From positions 1-64,000 of the forward strand of contig JAJQCF010000034.1 in assembly GCA_021202845.1 (NCBI GenBank): a stretch of DNA of 64,000 nucleotides. The letters run 5' to 3'. Origin of the DNA: Oscillospiraceae bacterium (lineage in GTDB: Bacteria; Bacillota; Clostridia; Oscillospirales; Oscillospiraceae). The stretch's first letter is position 1; each line of letters starts with the position of its first letter. This document shows positions 1 to 7,857 of this stretch, piece after piece. A program made the position numbers and the translations under genes. The notes below the pieces were generated by a model. The model ran no database searches and was not told where the DNA came from. It worked only from the letters and a program-made list of their open reading frames with translations.

Positions 1-45
1 AAGGTGGACTATGTGAAGATAATAAAATAGGAGAGAAAACAAAAA

Positions 46-72
46 ATGCAGCCGGAGGCTATCCGACTGCAT
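46..72. terminator. Bidirectional intrinsic terminator
   Basis: Arms of 11 bases (46-56 and 62-72) pair around a 5-base loop with one mismatch. There are A residues on the left and a run of seven T on the right, so it can stop transcription from either side. It would end the minus-strand repair operon whose last gene stops at 146. Positions 73-145 hold no gene that I can support. Confidence 0.7.
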
Positions 73-145
73 TTTTTTCGCACCCGCGCTCCGCGGGGTA
101 ATGAACGGTTTGGGATTCTATTATAAATGTTTGTACAGCCCTTCG

Positions 146-1330
146 CTACTCCGCGCGCTCTGTCAGGGCGCAGGTTAGGGCTATTGCGGCCAGCGCTGTT
201 ACCATCAGCATGACCGACGTATATGTGCCGCTGGCGTCGAGGAGGGTGCCGGAGACTGATTCCAGCAGCGCGGCGCAGCCCATTGCGATGTTGGAAACGG
301 CAAAGTTCTGCGTATAGTATTTCGAGCCGAAGCAGTTCTTGACAGAGGCCGCGTAGGTGCTGCTTGAGCCGCCGTAGGCGAAGCCGCCCAGCAGCAGGCC
401 GCAGAATATGAGCGTGAAGAGGCCGTTTACCGTGCCAAAGCACAGCAGCGCACCGGCAATGAGCATAAGAAATGCCGCGGAGATAAATATTCTCCGCCTG
501 CCCAAGCGGTCAAACGCCGCGCCGACAGCAATGGAGCCCAGCCCGTTGGCCGGCGCAATGAGCATGGACACCAGTACCGCGCCGCCGTAAAACTCCGCCA
601 TGCTCGCGTTGTGGTCCAGCAGCGTGAGCCCCGCTGTGCGCAGAGCTACGTTCCAGATAAGCAGCCGCCTGAACGTGCCGGAGCGCAGCATCTCACGCGG
701 CGACTGCCCTTCGCCGCTGCCTGCCGTTTCTGTCGTCAGCGGCGGCGTCATGCTCCGCGGGTCGCAAAGCACCAGCGCCGCGACCGCCAGTATGACCGCG
801 CCGAATACAGGAAATACATATTTCACGCCCACCGCGGGCAGCAGCCGCTCCGCCGCGGCGGCGAGCAGCACAGACGACGTCCCGAGCGCCATGTAGAGCG
901 CGCCGGAGATAGTCCCGCTGCGGCGCGGGAACCACGGGATTGTGCTCGACTGCACCGTGCCTATGCCGATTCCGATGCCGGTGGCGGCGAACACGCAGAA
1001 AAATATAAATGCCAACGCAAAGCTGAAGCGGGGATACTGAACCGGCAGAAGCGCAAAGCCGCCCATACCGAACGCAACCAGCAGCGCAAACAGTCCATAG
1101 AGCTTTCGCGTACTCATCCTTTTGAGCAGTTGGCCTGAAAGTATGATTCCCGCGCAGGTAAAGAGATTGTGTATGCCGAAGATAAACGAGAGCATTCCCT
1201 CTGTCCAGTCAGGGAAAAACTCTAAAAAAGGGTTGCGCAGCACAGACCAGACGAACAGGCTGCCAAGCAGCAAATTTGAGATTATCCCCTCGGCGGCGAC
1301 AAGCCCGAGGCTGCGAGTTTCTGTTTTCAT
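146..1330 (-). CDS. MFS permease, oxalate/formate antiporter (OFA)-like
   Basis: A 394-residue membrane protein with about twelve hydrophobic helices in two halves. The centre carries a hydrophilic loop (around 200-215, rich in T, G and E). The Gly-rich fourth and fifth helices (GIGIGIGTVQ) and the general plan suggest the OFA-like branch of the major facilitator superfamily. The substrate cannot be read from sequence. Its start overlaps the ogt stop by four bases, so it is translationally coupled and is the last gene of a three-gene operon with two alkylation-repair enzymes. Co-transcription may only reflect gene packing, or it may mean export of an alkylating compound; that is inference. 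Confidence 0.8.
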   Translation of the reverse strand: MKTETRSLGLVAAEGIISNLLLGSLFVWSVLRNPFLEFFPDWTEGMLSFIFGIHNLFTCAGIILSGQLLKRMSTRKLYGLFALLVAFGMGGFALLPVQYPRFSFALAFIFFCVFAATGIGIGIGTVQSSTIPWFPRRSGTISGALYMALGTSSVLLAAAAERLLPAVGVKYVFPVFGAVILAVAALVLCDPRSMTPPLTTETAGSGEGQSPREMLRSGTFRRLLIWNVALRTAGLTLLDHNASMAEFYGGAVLVSMLIAPANGLGSIAVGAAFDRLGRRRIFISAAFLMLIAGALLCFGTVNGLFTLIFCGLLLGGFAYGGSSSTYAASVKNCFGSKYYTQNFAVSNIAMGCAALLESVSGTLLDASGTYTSVMLMVTALAAIALTCALTERAE

Positions 1331-1860
1331 AGCGCCGTACCTTTCTTCGGCACGAAAAGCGAGCGCATATCCGCCTTTTCCAGCGTCAGCAGCTTAATTT
1401 TTTTGTCAATGCCGCCCGCGTAGCCGGTCAGACTACCGCTTGTGCCCACAACTCGGTGGCAGGGCACGATAATGGAGATTTCGTTGTGCCCGACCGCGCC
1501 GCCGACGGCCTGCGCGGACATACGCGCCAAACCGCGGCGCTCCGCAATCTGTTTGGCAATTTCGCCGTAGGTCATGGTCTTGCCGTAGGGAATGGTGCGC
1601 AGTATGCCCCAGACCTCGTTTTGGAAGGCCGTACCCATGAAGTGCAACGGCACGTCGAAGTCCGGCTCACGGCCCGCAAAGTAGATGTCCAGCCAGCGCG
1701 CGGCCTCGGCGAGACAGGGCGTCTCCCTCTCCTCACGCTCTTTATCCAAGAGCTTGGCAAAATATTTTTGTCCCTCGAACCACAGCCCCGTGAGGCCGAC
1801 CTCGTCCGCCGCCAGCAAAATCCCGCCAAGCGGCGAGGCGTAACGACAGGTGTACTGCAT
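1327..1860 (-). CDS. ogt: Methylated-DNA--protein-cysteine methyltransferase
   Basis: Transfers the methyl group from O6-methylguanine (or O4-methylthymine) in DNA to its own cysteine, a one-use suicide repair reaction. The 177-residue protein has the N-terminal ribonuclease-like domain and the C-terminal DNA-binding domain with the active-site motif IIVPCHRVVG followed by GSLTGYAGG. The upstream segment YGKTMTYGEIA is the helix-turn-helix region with the base-flipping arginine nearby. It lies 25 bases after the glycosylase gene and overlaps the MFS gene by four bases. It is the same size as single-function Ogt enzymes and has no Ada regulatory domain. Confidence 0.95.
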   Translation of the reverse strand: MQYTCRYASPLGGILLAADEVGLTGLWFEGQKYFAKLLDKEREERETPCLAEAARWLDIYFAGREPDFDVPLHFMGTAFQNEVWGILRTIPYGKTMTYGEIAKQIAERRGLARMSAQAVGGAVGHNEISIIVPCHRVVGTSGSLTGYAGGIDKKIKLLTLEKADMRSLFVPKKGTAL

Positions 1861-1885
1861 AGCTGTCTCCCTTTTCGTTTTATAA

Positions 1886-2545
1886 TTAATTTACTTTTTT
1901 TCGCGTTTTCGCTGTTTTCGGGGCGTAATCCCTCATGCCCTCGACCGCGCCGCCCGCGACCGCCCAGAGATACAGGCTGGCAACGCTGCAATACGGGCTG
2001 TAGCGCCTGCGGTATTTTTCAAAAAGCTCACGGCTTATCGCTCTGTGGTGGTAGACCATGCGCAGGCCGCGCTGTATTGCCAAGTCGTCAAAGCTGAAAA
2101 CGTCGGGGCGCTGGAGGCAAAAAAGCAGAATCATCTCCGCCGTCCAAACGCCGATACCACTGAGCTTCACTAACTCGGAGATGGCCTCCGCGTCCGACAT
2201 GGTCGGTATTTTTTGCAAATCAAATTCTCCGCTTTGCACCTTGCGCGCGAAGTCGGTTATGTACTCCGCCTTGCGGAACGTGATGCCGCACGACTGAAGC
2301 GCGTCTGCGCCGACGGTGAGAACGGTGTCGGCAGTCACCTCGCCAAGCTCCGCGCACATACGCCCCCACACGGTGGTCAGCGCTTTGGTGGAGATTTGTT
2401 GACCGATAATTTGGTGAACGACTGCGGAGAACAGGTCCGTGTCCACCGTGCGGCTGACGTGCCCGACCGCGTCAATCACCGCGCCCAAGGTCTTGTCCCG
2501 GCTTTTCAAATATTCCGTTTCGACGCTTCCGTACTGAAAATCCAC
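1886..2545 (-). CDS. DNA-3-methyladenine glycosylase II (AlkA/HhH-GPD family)
   Basis: Base-excision repair enzyme that removes alkylated purines. The 219-residue protein carries the helix-hairpin-helix signature LSGIGVWTAEMILLF followed by the catalytic aspartate region (FSFDDLAIQRG), and an N-terminal stretch (SAVVHQIIGQQIS) typical of the family. I start it at a GTG at 2545, seven bases after GGAGGTG. The open frame extends further upstream, but that part looks non-native and overlaps the preceding gene. First gene of the repair operon glycosylase-ogt-MFS, with its own promoter at 2577-2605. Confidence 0.88.
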   Translation of the reverse strand: MDFQYGSVETEYLKSRDKTLGAVIDAVGHVSRTVDTDLFSAVVHQIIGQQISTKALTTVWGRMCAELGEVTADTVLTVGADALQSCGITFRKAEYITDFARKVQSGEFDLQKIPTMSDAEAISELVKLSGIGVWTAEMILLFCLQRPDVFSFDDLAIQRGLRMVYHHRAISRELFEKYRRRYSPYCSVASLYLWAVAGGAVEGMRDYAPKTAKTRKKVN

Positions 2546-2576
2546 AGTCTGCACCTCCGCCTTGGTTACTTGTTTT

Positions 2577-2605
2577 ATTATACCGCTCTGCTTGTTTGCC
2601 GTCAA
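2577..2605 (-). promoter_or_regulatory. Promoter of the alkylation-repair operon
   Basis: On the minus strand, -35 TTGACG (2605-2600) and -10 TATAAT (2582-2577) are separated by 17 bases. It sits about 30 bases upstream of the glycosylase start codon, inside the gap after the hydrogenase fusion gene. Confidence 0.75.
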
Positions 2606-2626
2606 TCGAATATAAAAATTTGCACA

Positions 2627-2710
2627 GGCGCCCGAGAGCGCCCGCGCAATAGGGGGATAGGAAAGAAATGAAAATAGAGAAATATCGTATTTATCAGGCG
2701 CTCTCGGCGC
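2627..2710 (-). terminator. Possible long-loop terminator of the fusion gene
   Basis: The last codons and stop of the fusion gene (2697-2710) can pair with 2627-2642 through a GC-rich arm (GCGC, GAGAGCGCC). A T-rich stretch follows at 2611-2620 on the minus strand. The loop of about 54 bases is long for an intrinsic terminator, so this is tentative. Confidence 0.35.
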
Positions 2711-5700
2711 GGCACTCGGAAAGGTTGCGGTGCAGCAGCTCGTGCTCGCGGCCTTTGAGGACGGTGGCATATAGCATTTCCGCTTGGGTGTTTTGCTGGG
2801 AGGCGGCGACAACGCTCACACTGTCGATGTGATAAAGTCCGTCGCTGCGCTCATCGCGGCTGCGCAGGGTTTCATAGCTGTCGGCAACCTGTCCGCCGCC
2901 CATAACGCAGCCGCCCGGGCAGGCCATGACTTCTATCAGGTCGTAGCTCGCTTTGCCGGACTTCACCTGCTCCAGCACGCGCGCGGCGTTGGCAAGTCCG
3001 CTGACGACGGCTATGCTCACCCGCCCGCCTGCAAACTCGACAGAGGCGGTCTTTATGCCGCTGCTGCCGCGCACGCCGCTGCGCTCAATCCAGCTAAAGT
3101 CCTTGAAGCCCAGCTTGGGCGAGAGGTAGCGCAGCACCGCTTCCGTCACGCCGCCGGTCGCGCCGAACAGCGTGCCGCCGCCGGAGCCGAGGGCAAAGGG
3201 GTCGTCCGCCGCCGAGGTCGGGCAATTCTCGCGCGTCAGTCCGGCAGTGCGCATCATCTCTATCAGCTCCGAGGTCGTGAGGGCTATGTTCACGTCCTGC
3301 CTGCCGTGCGTCATGGACTCGCTGCGCAGTATTTCCGCCTTCTTCGCCGTGCAGGGCATTATCGACACGGACACCACGCGCCGCCCGTCACCGTGCGCGG
3401 GGTCGGCGTACCACTCCTGAAGCACCGCGCCCAGCATCTGCTGCGGGGAGCGGCAGGTGGAGATGTTTGCCGCCAATTCTGGGTACTTCTCCTCGCAGAA
3501 CTTGACCCATGCGGGGCAGCAGCTTGTCAGCAGCGGCAGCCGTCCGCCGTTTTGCAGACGGTCAAGAAATTCGTTTGACTCCTCAATAACCGTGAGGTCG
3601 GCGCTGACCACGGTGTCCAGCACCCTGTCCGCGCCCAGCTGCCGCAGAGCGCCGACTATGTACGGCAGCGCGTTCTCGCCCTGCGCGAAGCCCAGCTGTC
3701 CGCCCAGCCCCACGCGCACGGAGGGCGCAATCTGCACGACCACCATTGTCTCGGGGTCGGCCGCGGCAGACTGGAAGCGCTCTATGTCGGACTTTATTTT
3801 CAGTGCGCCGTAGGCGCAGGCCGCGCGGCACTGTCCGCAGCCGACGCAGCCGCTCTCCAGCATACCGCCGCGCTTGGTGCGCACAAGCGTCTCGCCGTTC
3901 ACCGTGACAATTTCCAGAACGCCTATGCCCTGCACGTCGCGGCAGGTGCGCACGCACTCTCCGCAGAGCTCACAGCGGCTGCGGTCAATCTCCACGCTGG
4001 GCGAGGAGAAGTCCGGCGCGGGCGGGGAATAGAGCTTGGAGGCGTAGTAGCGCTCCTCAATATGGCAGTCGTTATTCTTGTATATCGTACACAGCAGCGT
4101 GCGCAGCTGGTAGGAGCCCATGTAGCCGTCGCAGCCGTTGTCGCAGCTGGTGAGAATGTTGGCGTTGGACTCCGTCCAGCCGTAGTCGGGCGCGCCCGCC
4201 TCGGGGTACCACCAGCCGAAGTCGCAGTTGATGACGCGCTCGTCCATGTCCGGCTCTAACTTGGCCTTTTGCGTAATGCGCCCGCGGAATGTGCGGATAT
4301 ACACCCAGTCGCCCTCGGCAATGCCGTGCTTGGCGGCAGTGGCAGGGTGCATACGCACCAGCGGGAACGGGTACATACGCCGCAGCGAGACTATTTGGCG
4401 GTTGTTGGATATAAAATACTGCTGTCTGCGGCCGCCGGTTGTGAGAATATAGGGGAACTCACGCTTCAAGTCGGGGCGGCTGACGGGCGTTATCGGCGGC
4501 TCTATCCAGTCCGGCAGCGGGTCGCCGCCGCACTCCTCCAGCTCCTTGGAGTAGAACTCAAACTTGCCCGTCGGCGTGGGAAAGCCGCCGCGCTTTTCAT
4601 AGTTGCGGTAGGTGCGCTCCGGCGTGTAGTAACCCAGACGGCTGAGCTTGTCGAACGTCATGCCCTTCAGCTCCGGAAAACGCGTGCTCATTTCCGCCAG
4701 CTCCGCGTCCAGCAGCTCCGTCTGGCTCTCCGCGCCGTAGTCCAGCCCCATGCGGCGGCAGATGCCGATGAACACCTCCTCGTCGCTGCGGCACTCGCCC
4801 ACCTGCACAACCTTTTGTTGGCAGAGTATGGTGTGCTCGGCGAACTCCGGCATGGTGAAAACGCAGTTGACCTCCGGCCAAAGCGCGGCCGGCAGCACTA
4901 TGTCCGCCAGCTCCGCCGTGGGCGTCATAAAAACGTCCATGCAGACGAAAAACTCCAGCTCCTCCAAGCTGCCGCACACTCTCTTGCTGTCGGGCAGGGA
5001 TATGAGCGCGTTGTTGGCAAACGACAGCATTGCGCGGATTTTATAAGGCCGCTCCATGCGTATGGCGTCCAGCACCTCGTGCGGGTGGGCGTAGGGCTTG
5101 AGGTAGCGGCAGGGATAGTCGTTTATCAGCTTGTCGCTGGGCTTTATGGGGTCGCGCTTCGTGGGCACAATGTGCTTGCTCTCCACAAAGCCGCCCGGCA
5201 CATCGTAGCTGCCAAGCAGCGCGGGCAGCATATAAATTGCGCGGCAGGTCTGGGTGGAGTTGAAGCACTGGTCAACGGCGCAGCCCCACTCCAGCGACAT
5301 CGGCGTCTCCCGCGCCATCATGCGCGCCGCCGCGTAGAGCTGCTCCTTGGGAATCCACGTCGTGCGCTCCACTCTGTCCGGCGTGAAGGCGGCGCAGCGC
5401 TCGCGCAGCTGTTCAAAACCGTATGTCCACTTTTCCACAAACTCGTGGTCGTATAAGTCCTCGGAGATGATTACGTTTATAAGCCCCAGCGCCAGTGCGC
5501 CGTCCGTGCCCGGGCGCAGACGCAGCCAAAGCTCCGCGTGTCGGGCGGCCTCGGTGTACTGCGGGTCGATGACGATGAGCTTCGTACCCTCCTGCGCGCA
5601 GCGGCGCGGGTGCCACTGCAGCTCGCCGTCAGCACCGCTGGTCGTCGGGTTCGCGCCCCAGACGACAATGCACTTGGGGCGCGTCTCGCCGTAGTAGTCC

Positions 5701-6164
5701 ACGCAGCCGTAGGTGCCGGAGGAGGAAAAGCCCGCGTTCTTGCGCGGTCCGAGGCAGATGAGCGCGCCGGCAGACGTGATGTTTGGCGTGCCCAGCGCGC
5801 ACGTGAAGCGCCAGAGGTAGGGCACAAGGTGCCGACCCGTACCCGTTATGGCGGAGATGCACTCGGCGCCGTACTTTTCGCTCAGCTCGCCGAGGCGCGC
5901 GGCAATGGTGTCCAGCGCCTCGTCCCACGAAATTTGCTCCCACTTGCCGCTGCCGCGCGGCCCGATGCGTTTCATGGGGTGCAGCAGGCGGTCGGGGTGG
6001 TACATCTGCTCTATTATAGAAATGCCCTTGGGGCAGGCGTGGCCTTGGTTCAGCGGAGCTTCGGGGTCGGGGCGCACACGCACCACGCGCCCGTTTTCCA
6101 CGGTGAGTATATGTACGCAGCCGCCGTGGCAGCCGCGGCAGGCCGCTCTGAACTCTTTCTGCAT
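2694..6164 (-). CDS. Molybdopterin oxidoreductase fused to [FeFe] hydrogenase
   Basis: A single chain of 1156 residues with two catalytic modules. Residues 1 to about 700 form a DMSO-reductase-family Mo/W-bis-MGD enzyme: a [4Fe-4S] site at Cys9, 12, 16 and 44, a probable metal-ligand Cys137 in LICLGPR, then the nucleotide-binding and C-terminal cap domains. Around 725-790 lie two ferredoxin clusters (CELCGECVRTC and CVGCGQCRAAC). From about 805 to the end is a complete H-cluster domain with TSCCPAW, MPCTAKKAE and ACPGGCVMGGGQ, so all H-cluster cysteines and the proton-relay Cys are present. There is no Tat or Sec signal, so it is cytoplasmic. The codon at 137 is TGC, not a selenocysteine TGA. 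The residue after it is Leu, not the His of formate dehydrogenases, so the Mo substrate is unknown. No hydrogenase maturation genes are nearby. Confidence 0.9.
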   Translation of the reverse strand: MQKEFRAACRGCHGGCVHILTVENGRVVRVRPDPEAPLNQGHACPKGISIIEQMYHPDRLLHPMKRIGPRGSGKWEQISWDEALDTIAARLGELSEKYGAECISAITGTGRHLVPYLWRFTCALGTPNITSAGALICLGPRKNAGFSSSGTYGCVDYYGETRPKCIVVWGANPTTSGADGELQWHPRRCAQEGTKLIVIDPQYTEAARHAELWLRLRPGTDGALALGLINVIISEDLYDHEFVEKWTYGFEQLRERCAAFTPDRVERTTWIPKEQLYAAARMMARETPMSLEWGCAVDQCFNSTQTCRAIYMLPALLGSYDVPGGFVESKHIVPTKRDPIKPSDKLINDYPCRYLKPYAHPHEVLDAIRMERPYKIRAMLSFANNALISLPDSKRVCGSLEELEFFVCMDVFMTPTAELADIVLPAALWPEVNCVFTMPEFAEHTILCQQKVVQVGECRSDEEVFIGICRRMGLDYGAESQTELLDAELAEMSTRFPELKGMTFDKLSRLGYYTPERTYRNYEKRGGFPTPTGKFEFYSKELEECGGDPLPDWIEPPITPVSRPDLKREFPYILTTGGRRQQYFISNNRQIVSLRRMYPFPLVRMHPATAAKHGIAEGDWVYIRTFRGRITQKAKLEPDMDERVINCDFGWWYPEAGAPDYGWTESNANILTSCDNGCDGYMGSYQLRTLLCTIYKNNDCHIEERYYASKLYSPPAPDFSSPSVEIDRSRCELCGECVRTCRDVQGIGVLEIVTVNGETLVRTKRGGMLESGCVGCGQCRAACAYGALKIKSDIERFQSAAADPETMVVVQIAPSVRVGLGGQLGFAQGENALPYIVGALRQLGADRVLDTVVSADLTVIEESNEFLDRLQNGGRLPLLTSCCPAWVKFCEEKYPELAANISTCRSPQQMLGAVLQEWYADPAHGDGRRVVSVSIMPCTAKKAEILRSESMTHGRQDVNIALTTSELIEMMRTAGLTRENCPTSAADDPFALGSGGGTLFGATGGVTEAVLRYLSPKLGFKDFSWIERSGVRGSSGIKTASVEFAGGRVSIAVVSGLANAARVLEQVKSGKASYDLIEVMACPGGCVMGGGQVADSYETLRSRDERSDGLYHIDSVSVVAASQQNTQAEMLYATVLKGREHELLHRNLSECRAESA

Positions 6165-6179
6165 TATTATTTCCTCCCA

Positions 6180-6203
6180 ATACTCATAGTCGCTTTTGAG
6201 TAT
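6180..6203. promoter_or_regulatory. Dyad at the transcription start of the fusion gene
   Basis: ATACTCA (6180-6186) and TGAGTAT (6197-6203) form a perfect 7-bp inverted repeat with a 10-base spacer. It covers the expected start of transcription and the 5' end of the mRNA, just before the SD at about 6171-6176. It could be a repressor operator or an mRNA hairpin. Confidence 0.5.
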
Positions 6204-6209
6204 GGATAT

Positions 6210-6238
6210 ATTATAAATCAGCGCTATGCATACGTCAA
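6210..6238 (-). promoter_or_regulatory. Promoter of the Mo-hydrogenase fusion
   Basis: On the minus strand, -35 TTGACG (6238-6233) and -10 TATAAT (6215-6210) with 17-base spacing. It gives an mRNA leader of about 40 bases with a GGAGG site before the ATG at 6164. Confidence 0.75.
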
Positions 6239-6247
6239 ATGAATGTT

Positions 6248-6274
6248 TTCAATATATAATATAGATATATTGAA
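6248..6274. promoter_or_regulatory. Upstream dyad, candidate activator site
   Basis: TTCAATATAT (6248-6257) and ATATATTGAA (6265-6274) are perfect 10-bp inverted arms with a 7-base spacer. The dyad ends about 10 bases upstream of the -35 box, where a class I or II activator would bind. Which regulator binds it is unknown. Confidence 0.5.
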
Positions 6275-6290
6275 TGATTACGGGCAAAAC

Positions 6291-6329
6291 AAAACCGCAC
6301 CGGAGGCTAAAGCCTTGCGGTGCGGTTTT
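6291..6329 (-). terminator. Terminator of rpsF-ssb-rpsR
   Basis: Perfect 11-bp arms (6291-6301 and 6319-6329, core ACCGCACC) with an inner GGCT/AGCC pair. On the minus strand a T-rich stretch follows, so it ends the ribosomal operon downstream of rpsR. Confidence 0.8.
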
Positions 6330-6351
6330 GCTTTATTATTCTGCGCGGCGC

Positions 6352-6588
6352 TCAGTCTACCACGTAGGGCAGGAGAGCTATCTGGCGGGAGCGCTTGATA
6401 GCCAAGCTGAGCTGGCGCTGGTGCATGGCGCAGGTGCCGGTGGCGCGGCGGGGCAGAATCTTGCCGCGCTCGGAGAGATAGCGGCGCAGGCGCGCCGTGT
6501 CCTTGTAGTCCACGTATGTGCACTTATCCACGCAGAACTGGCAGACCTTTCTGCGTCTGCGATTTTTGTTGTTCTTATCGTAAGCCAA
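6352..6588 (-). CDS. rpsR: 30S ribosomal protein S18
   Basis: A 78-residue basic protein that binds next to S6 on the small-subunit platform. It has the conserved core [19 protein letters not shown] and an N-terminal Cys cluster (CQFCVDKC), the zinc-binding form of S18. Third gene of the classic rpsF-ssb-rpsR operon; preceded by an SD (GGAGG) 29 bases after ssb. Confidence 0.97.
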   Translation of the reverse strand: MAYDKNNKNRRRRKVCQFCVDKCTYVDYKDTARLRRYLSERGKILPRRATGTCAMHQRQLSLAIKRSRQIALLPYVVD

Positions 6589-6617
6589 GGCTGATTACCT
6601 CCTTCAGTTAAAAAAGT

Positions 6618-7070
6618 TCAAAACGGCAAATCGCCGTCCGTGTCGGACAGCTCGGAAAAGGCGGAGCCTGACGGCGCGGGGGTGAACCCGCCCGCCTCGG
6701 AGCGCTGGGCACCGGAGCGGTAGTCCGTTCTGGGAGCGTCGCCGTCGCGGCGTTTGCTCTCGCCAAAGTATACGTTGTCGGCAACAACTTCGGCGTTGCG
6801 GCGCTTGTTGCCCTCGCGGTCGGTCCAGTCACGTATCTGGAGCCTGCCGGAAACAACGGCCATGCTGCCCTTGAAGAAATACTTTGAAACAAACTCGCCT
6901 GTTGAACGCCACGCGACAACATCAATGAAGTCGGTCTGGCGCTCGGTGTCGCGTCCGCCATAATCGCGGTCAACGGCCAGCGTGAAGCTGGCAACGGGAA
7001 TCTGCGACTGGGTGTAGCGAAGCTCGGGGTCACGGGTCAGGCGACCCATGATAACGATGTGGTTGAGCAT
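6618..7070 (-). CDS. ssb: Single-stranded DNA-binding protein
   Basis: A 150-residue OB-fold protein that coats single-stranded DNA during replication and repair. It shows NHIVIMGRLTRDPELRYT at the N-terminus, the DFIDVVAWRSTGEFVSKYF strand, a short disordered Gly/Ser linker (about 105-140) and the acidic protein-docking tail ending DGDLPF. It lies between rpsF and rpsR, as in most Firmicutes, and starts at an ATG after GGAGG. Confidence 0.97.
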   Translation of the reverse strand: MLNHIVIMGRLTRDPELRYTQSQIPVASFTLAVDRDYGGRDTERQTDFIDVVAWRSTGEFVSKYFFKGSMAVVSGRLQIRDWTDREGNKRRNAEVVADNVYFGESKRRDGDAPRTDYRSGAQRSEAGGFTPAPSGSAFSELSDTDGDLPF

Positions 7071-7086
7071 TCTTGCGTTTCCTCCC

Positions 7087-7383
7087 TTACTCGCCGCGGA
7101 GAGTGATGAGAGAGCGAATCACACCGTCGGTAATGCCGAATATGCGGTCCAGCTCAGCCGGGAACTCCGGCCCACTGGTGAACTTGACGAGCACGTAGTA
7201 GCCCTCGGTGAGGTAATTGATTTCGTAAGCGAGCTTGCGCTTGCCCATCTCCTCAATTTCATCGAGCGTACCGTTGGACTCAACAAGTGTTTTGAACTTT
7301 TCTACGAGGGCGGCGGTCTCCTCCTCCGTAAGGCTGGGGTTGAGGATGAACATTGCCTCGTACTTTTCAGTAGATTTTGCCAC
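7087..7383 (-). CDS. rpsF: 30S ribosomal protein S6
   Basis: A 98-residue ferredoxin-like fold that pairs with S18. Recognised by KYEAMFILNPSLTEEE and KRKLAYEINYLTEGYYVLVKF. I start it at a GTG at 7383, seven bases after AAGGAGGTG. The open frame continues 24 codons upstream into the leader, but that stretch is not S6-like. First gene of the rpsF-ssb-rpsR operon. Confidence 0.95.
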   Translation of the reverse strand: MAKSTEKYEAMFILNPSLTEEETAALVEKFKTLVESNGTLDEIEEMGKRKLAYEINYLTEGYYVLVKFTSGPEFPAELDRIFGITDGVIRSLITLRGE

Positions 7384-7497
7384 TTTGAGCACCTCCTTCT
7401 GGACAAATGGCCCCTGATTTCCCAATAGGGGCAAGGATAATAACCCGTCCGCCAAGGACAGGCTAAAATATTATACACCAATTTACGCCAAAGTCAA
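7384..7497 (-). promoter_or_regulatory. rpsF promoter and structured leader
   Basis: On the minus strand, -35 TTGACT (7497-7492) and -10 TATAAT (7475-7470), spacing 16. The leader of about 80 bases can form two hairpins, one around GTCC/GGAC (about 7443-7460) and one from GCCCC/GGGGC (about 7412-7434). rpsF leaders in many bacteria bind the S6:S18 complex. I could not confirm that exact motif here. Confidence 0.55.
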
Positions 7498-7542
7498 GCA
7501 TTTTTTCACGGGTTACGGAGAAACACGCCGGCAAAATACAAG

Positions 7543-7573
7543 AACTCCCTCGGTACCGCTTTTCGAGGGAGTT
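7543..7573 (-). terminator. Terminator of the tRNA operon
   Basis: Perfect 10-bp arms (7543-7552 and 7564-7573, core ACTCCCTCG) immediately after the tRNA-Val CCA end, followed on the minus strand by a T-rich stretch. Confidence 0.7.
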
Positions 7574-7574
7574 T

Positions 7575-7651
7575 TGGTGGAGACTGACAGACTCGAACTG
7601 TCGACCTCACGCGTGTGAGGCGTGCGCTCTAACCAGCTGAGCTAAGCCTCC
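7575..7651 (-). tRNA. tRNA-Val (anticodon CAC)
   Basis: A full cloverleaf of 77 bases with encoded CCA. The acceptor stem GGAGGCT pairs with AGTCTCC; the anticodon stem CACGC/GCGTG encloses the loop CTCACAC, giving anticodon CAC for codon GUG. Last of three tRNAs, five bases after tRNA-Glu. Confidence 0.95.
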
Positions 7652-7656
7652 GTATT

Positions 7657-7731
7657 TGGTGACCCGTACGGGAATCGAACCCATGTTACCGCCGTGAAAG
7701 GGCGGTGTCTTAACCGCTTGACCAACGGGCC
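7657..7731 (-). tRNA. tRNA-Glu (anticodon TTC)
   Basis: Cloverleaf of 75 bases with encoded CCA. Acceptor GGCCCGT pairs with ACGGGTC; anticodon stem CCGCC/GGCGG encloses CTTTCAC, giving TTC. It is separated from tRNA-Met by 36 bases that hold a perfect 8-bp hairpin (7741-7760), probably a processing or spacer structure. Confidence 0.95.
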
Positions 7732-7767
7732 TAATGCTCAGGGCGGGCTGTTGCCCGCCCCGGCTGG

Positions 7768-7844
7768 TGGTAGCGGCACCTGGATTTGAACCGGGGACAC
7801 TACGGGTATGAACCGTATGCTCTAGCCAACTGAGCTATGCCGCC
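7768..7844 (-). tRNA. tRNA-Met (elongator, anticodon CAT)
   Basis: Cloverleaf of 77 bases with encoded CCA. Anticodon stem TACGG/CCGTA encloses TTCATAC. The acceptor begins with a normal first pair and the stem is of elongator type, lacking initiator features. First gene of the tRNA operon. Confidence 0.92.
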
Positions 7845-7857
7845 AAACGCGAAAAAT

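Noticed and set aside
9..443. Open frames opposite or overlapping the real genes throughout the window
   Set aside because: They are Arg- or His-rich shadow translations caused by GC-rich codons on the other strand, with no ribosome sites or family motifs.
5740..5760. Selenocysteine (TGA) at the Mo site of the fusion enzyme
   Set aside because: The codon at residue 137 reads TGC on the minus strand, so the ligand is Cys, and there is no in-frame TGA.
2694..6164. Calling the N-terminal half a formate dehydrogenase
   Set aside because: The Cys-His pair and neighbouring motif of formate dehydrogenases are missing (LICLGPR instead), so only the wider family is supported.
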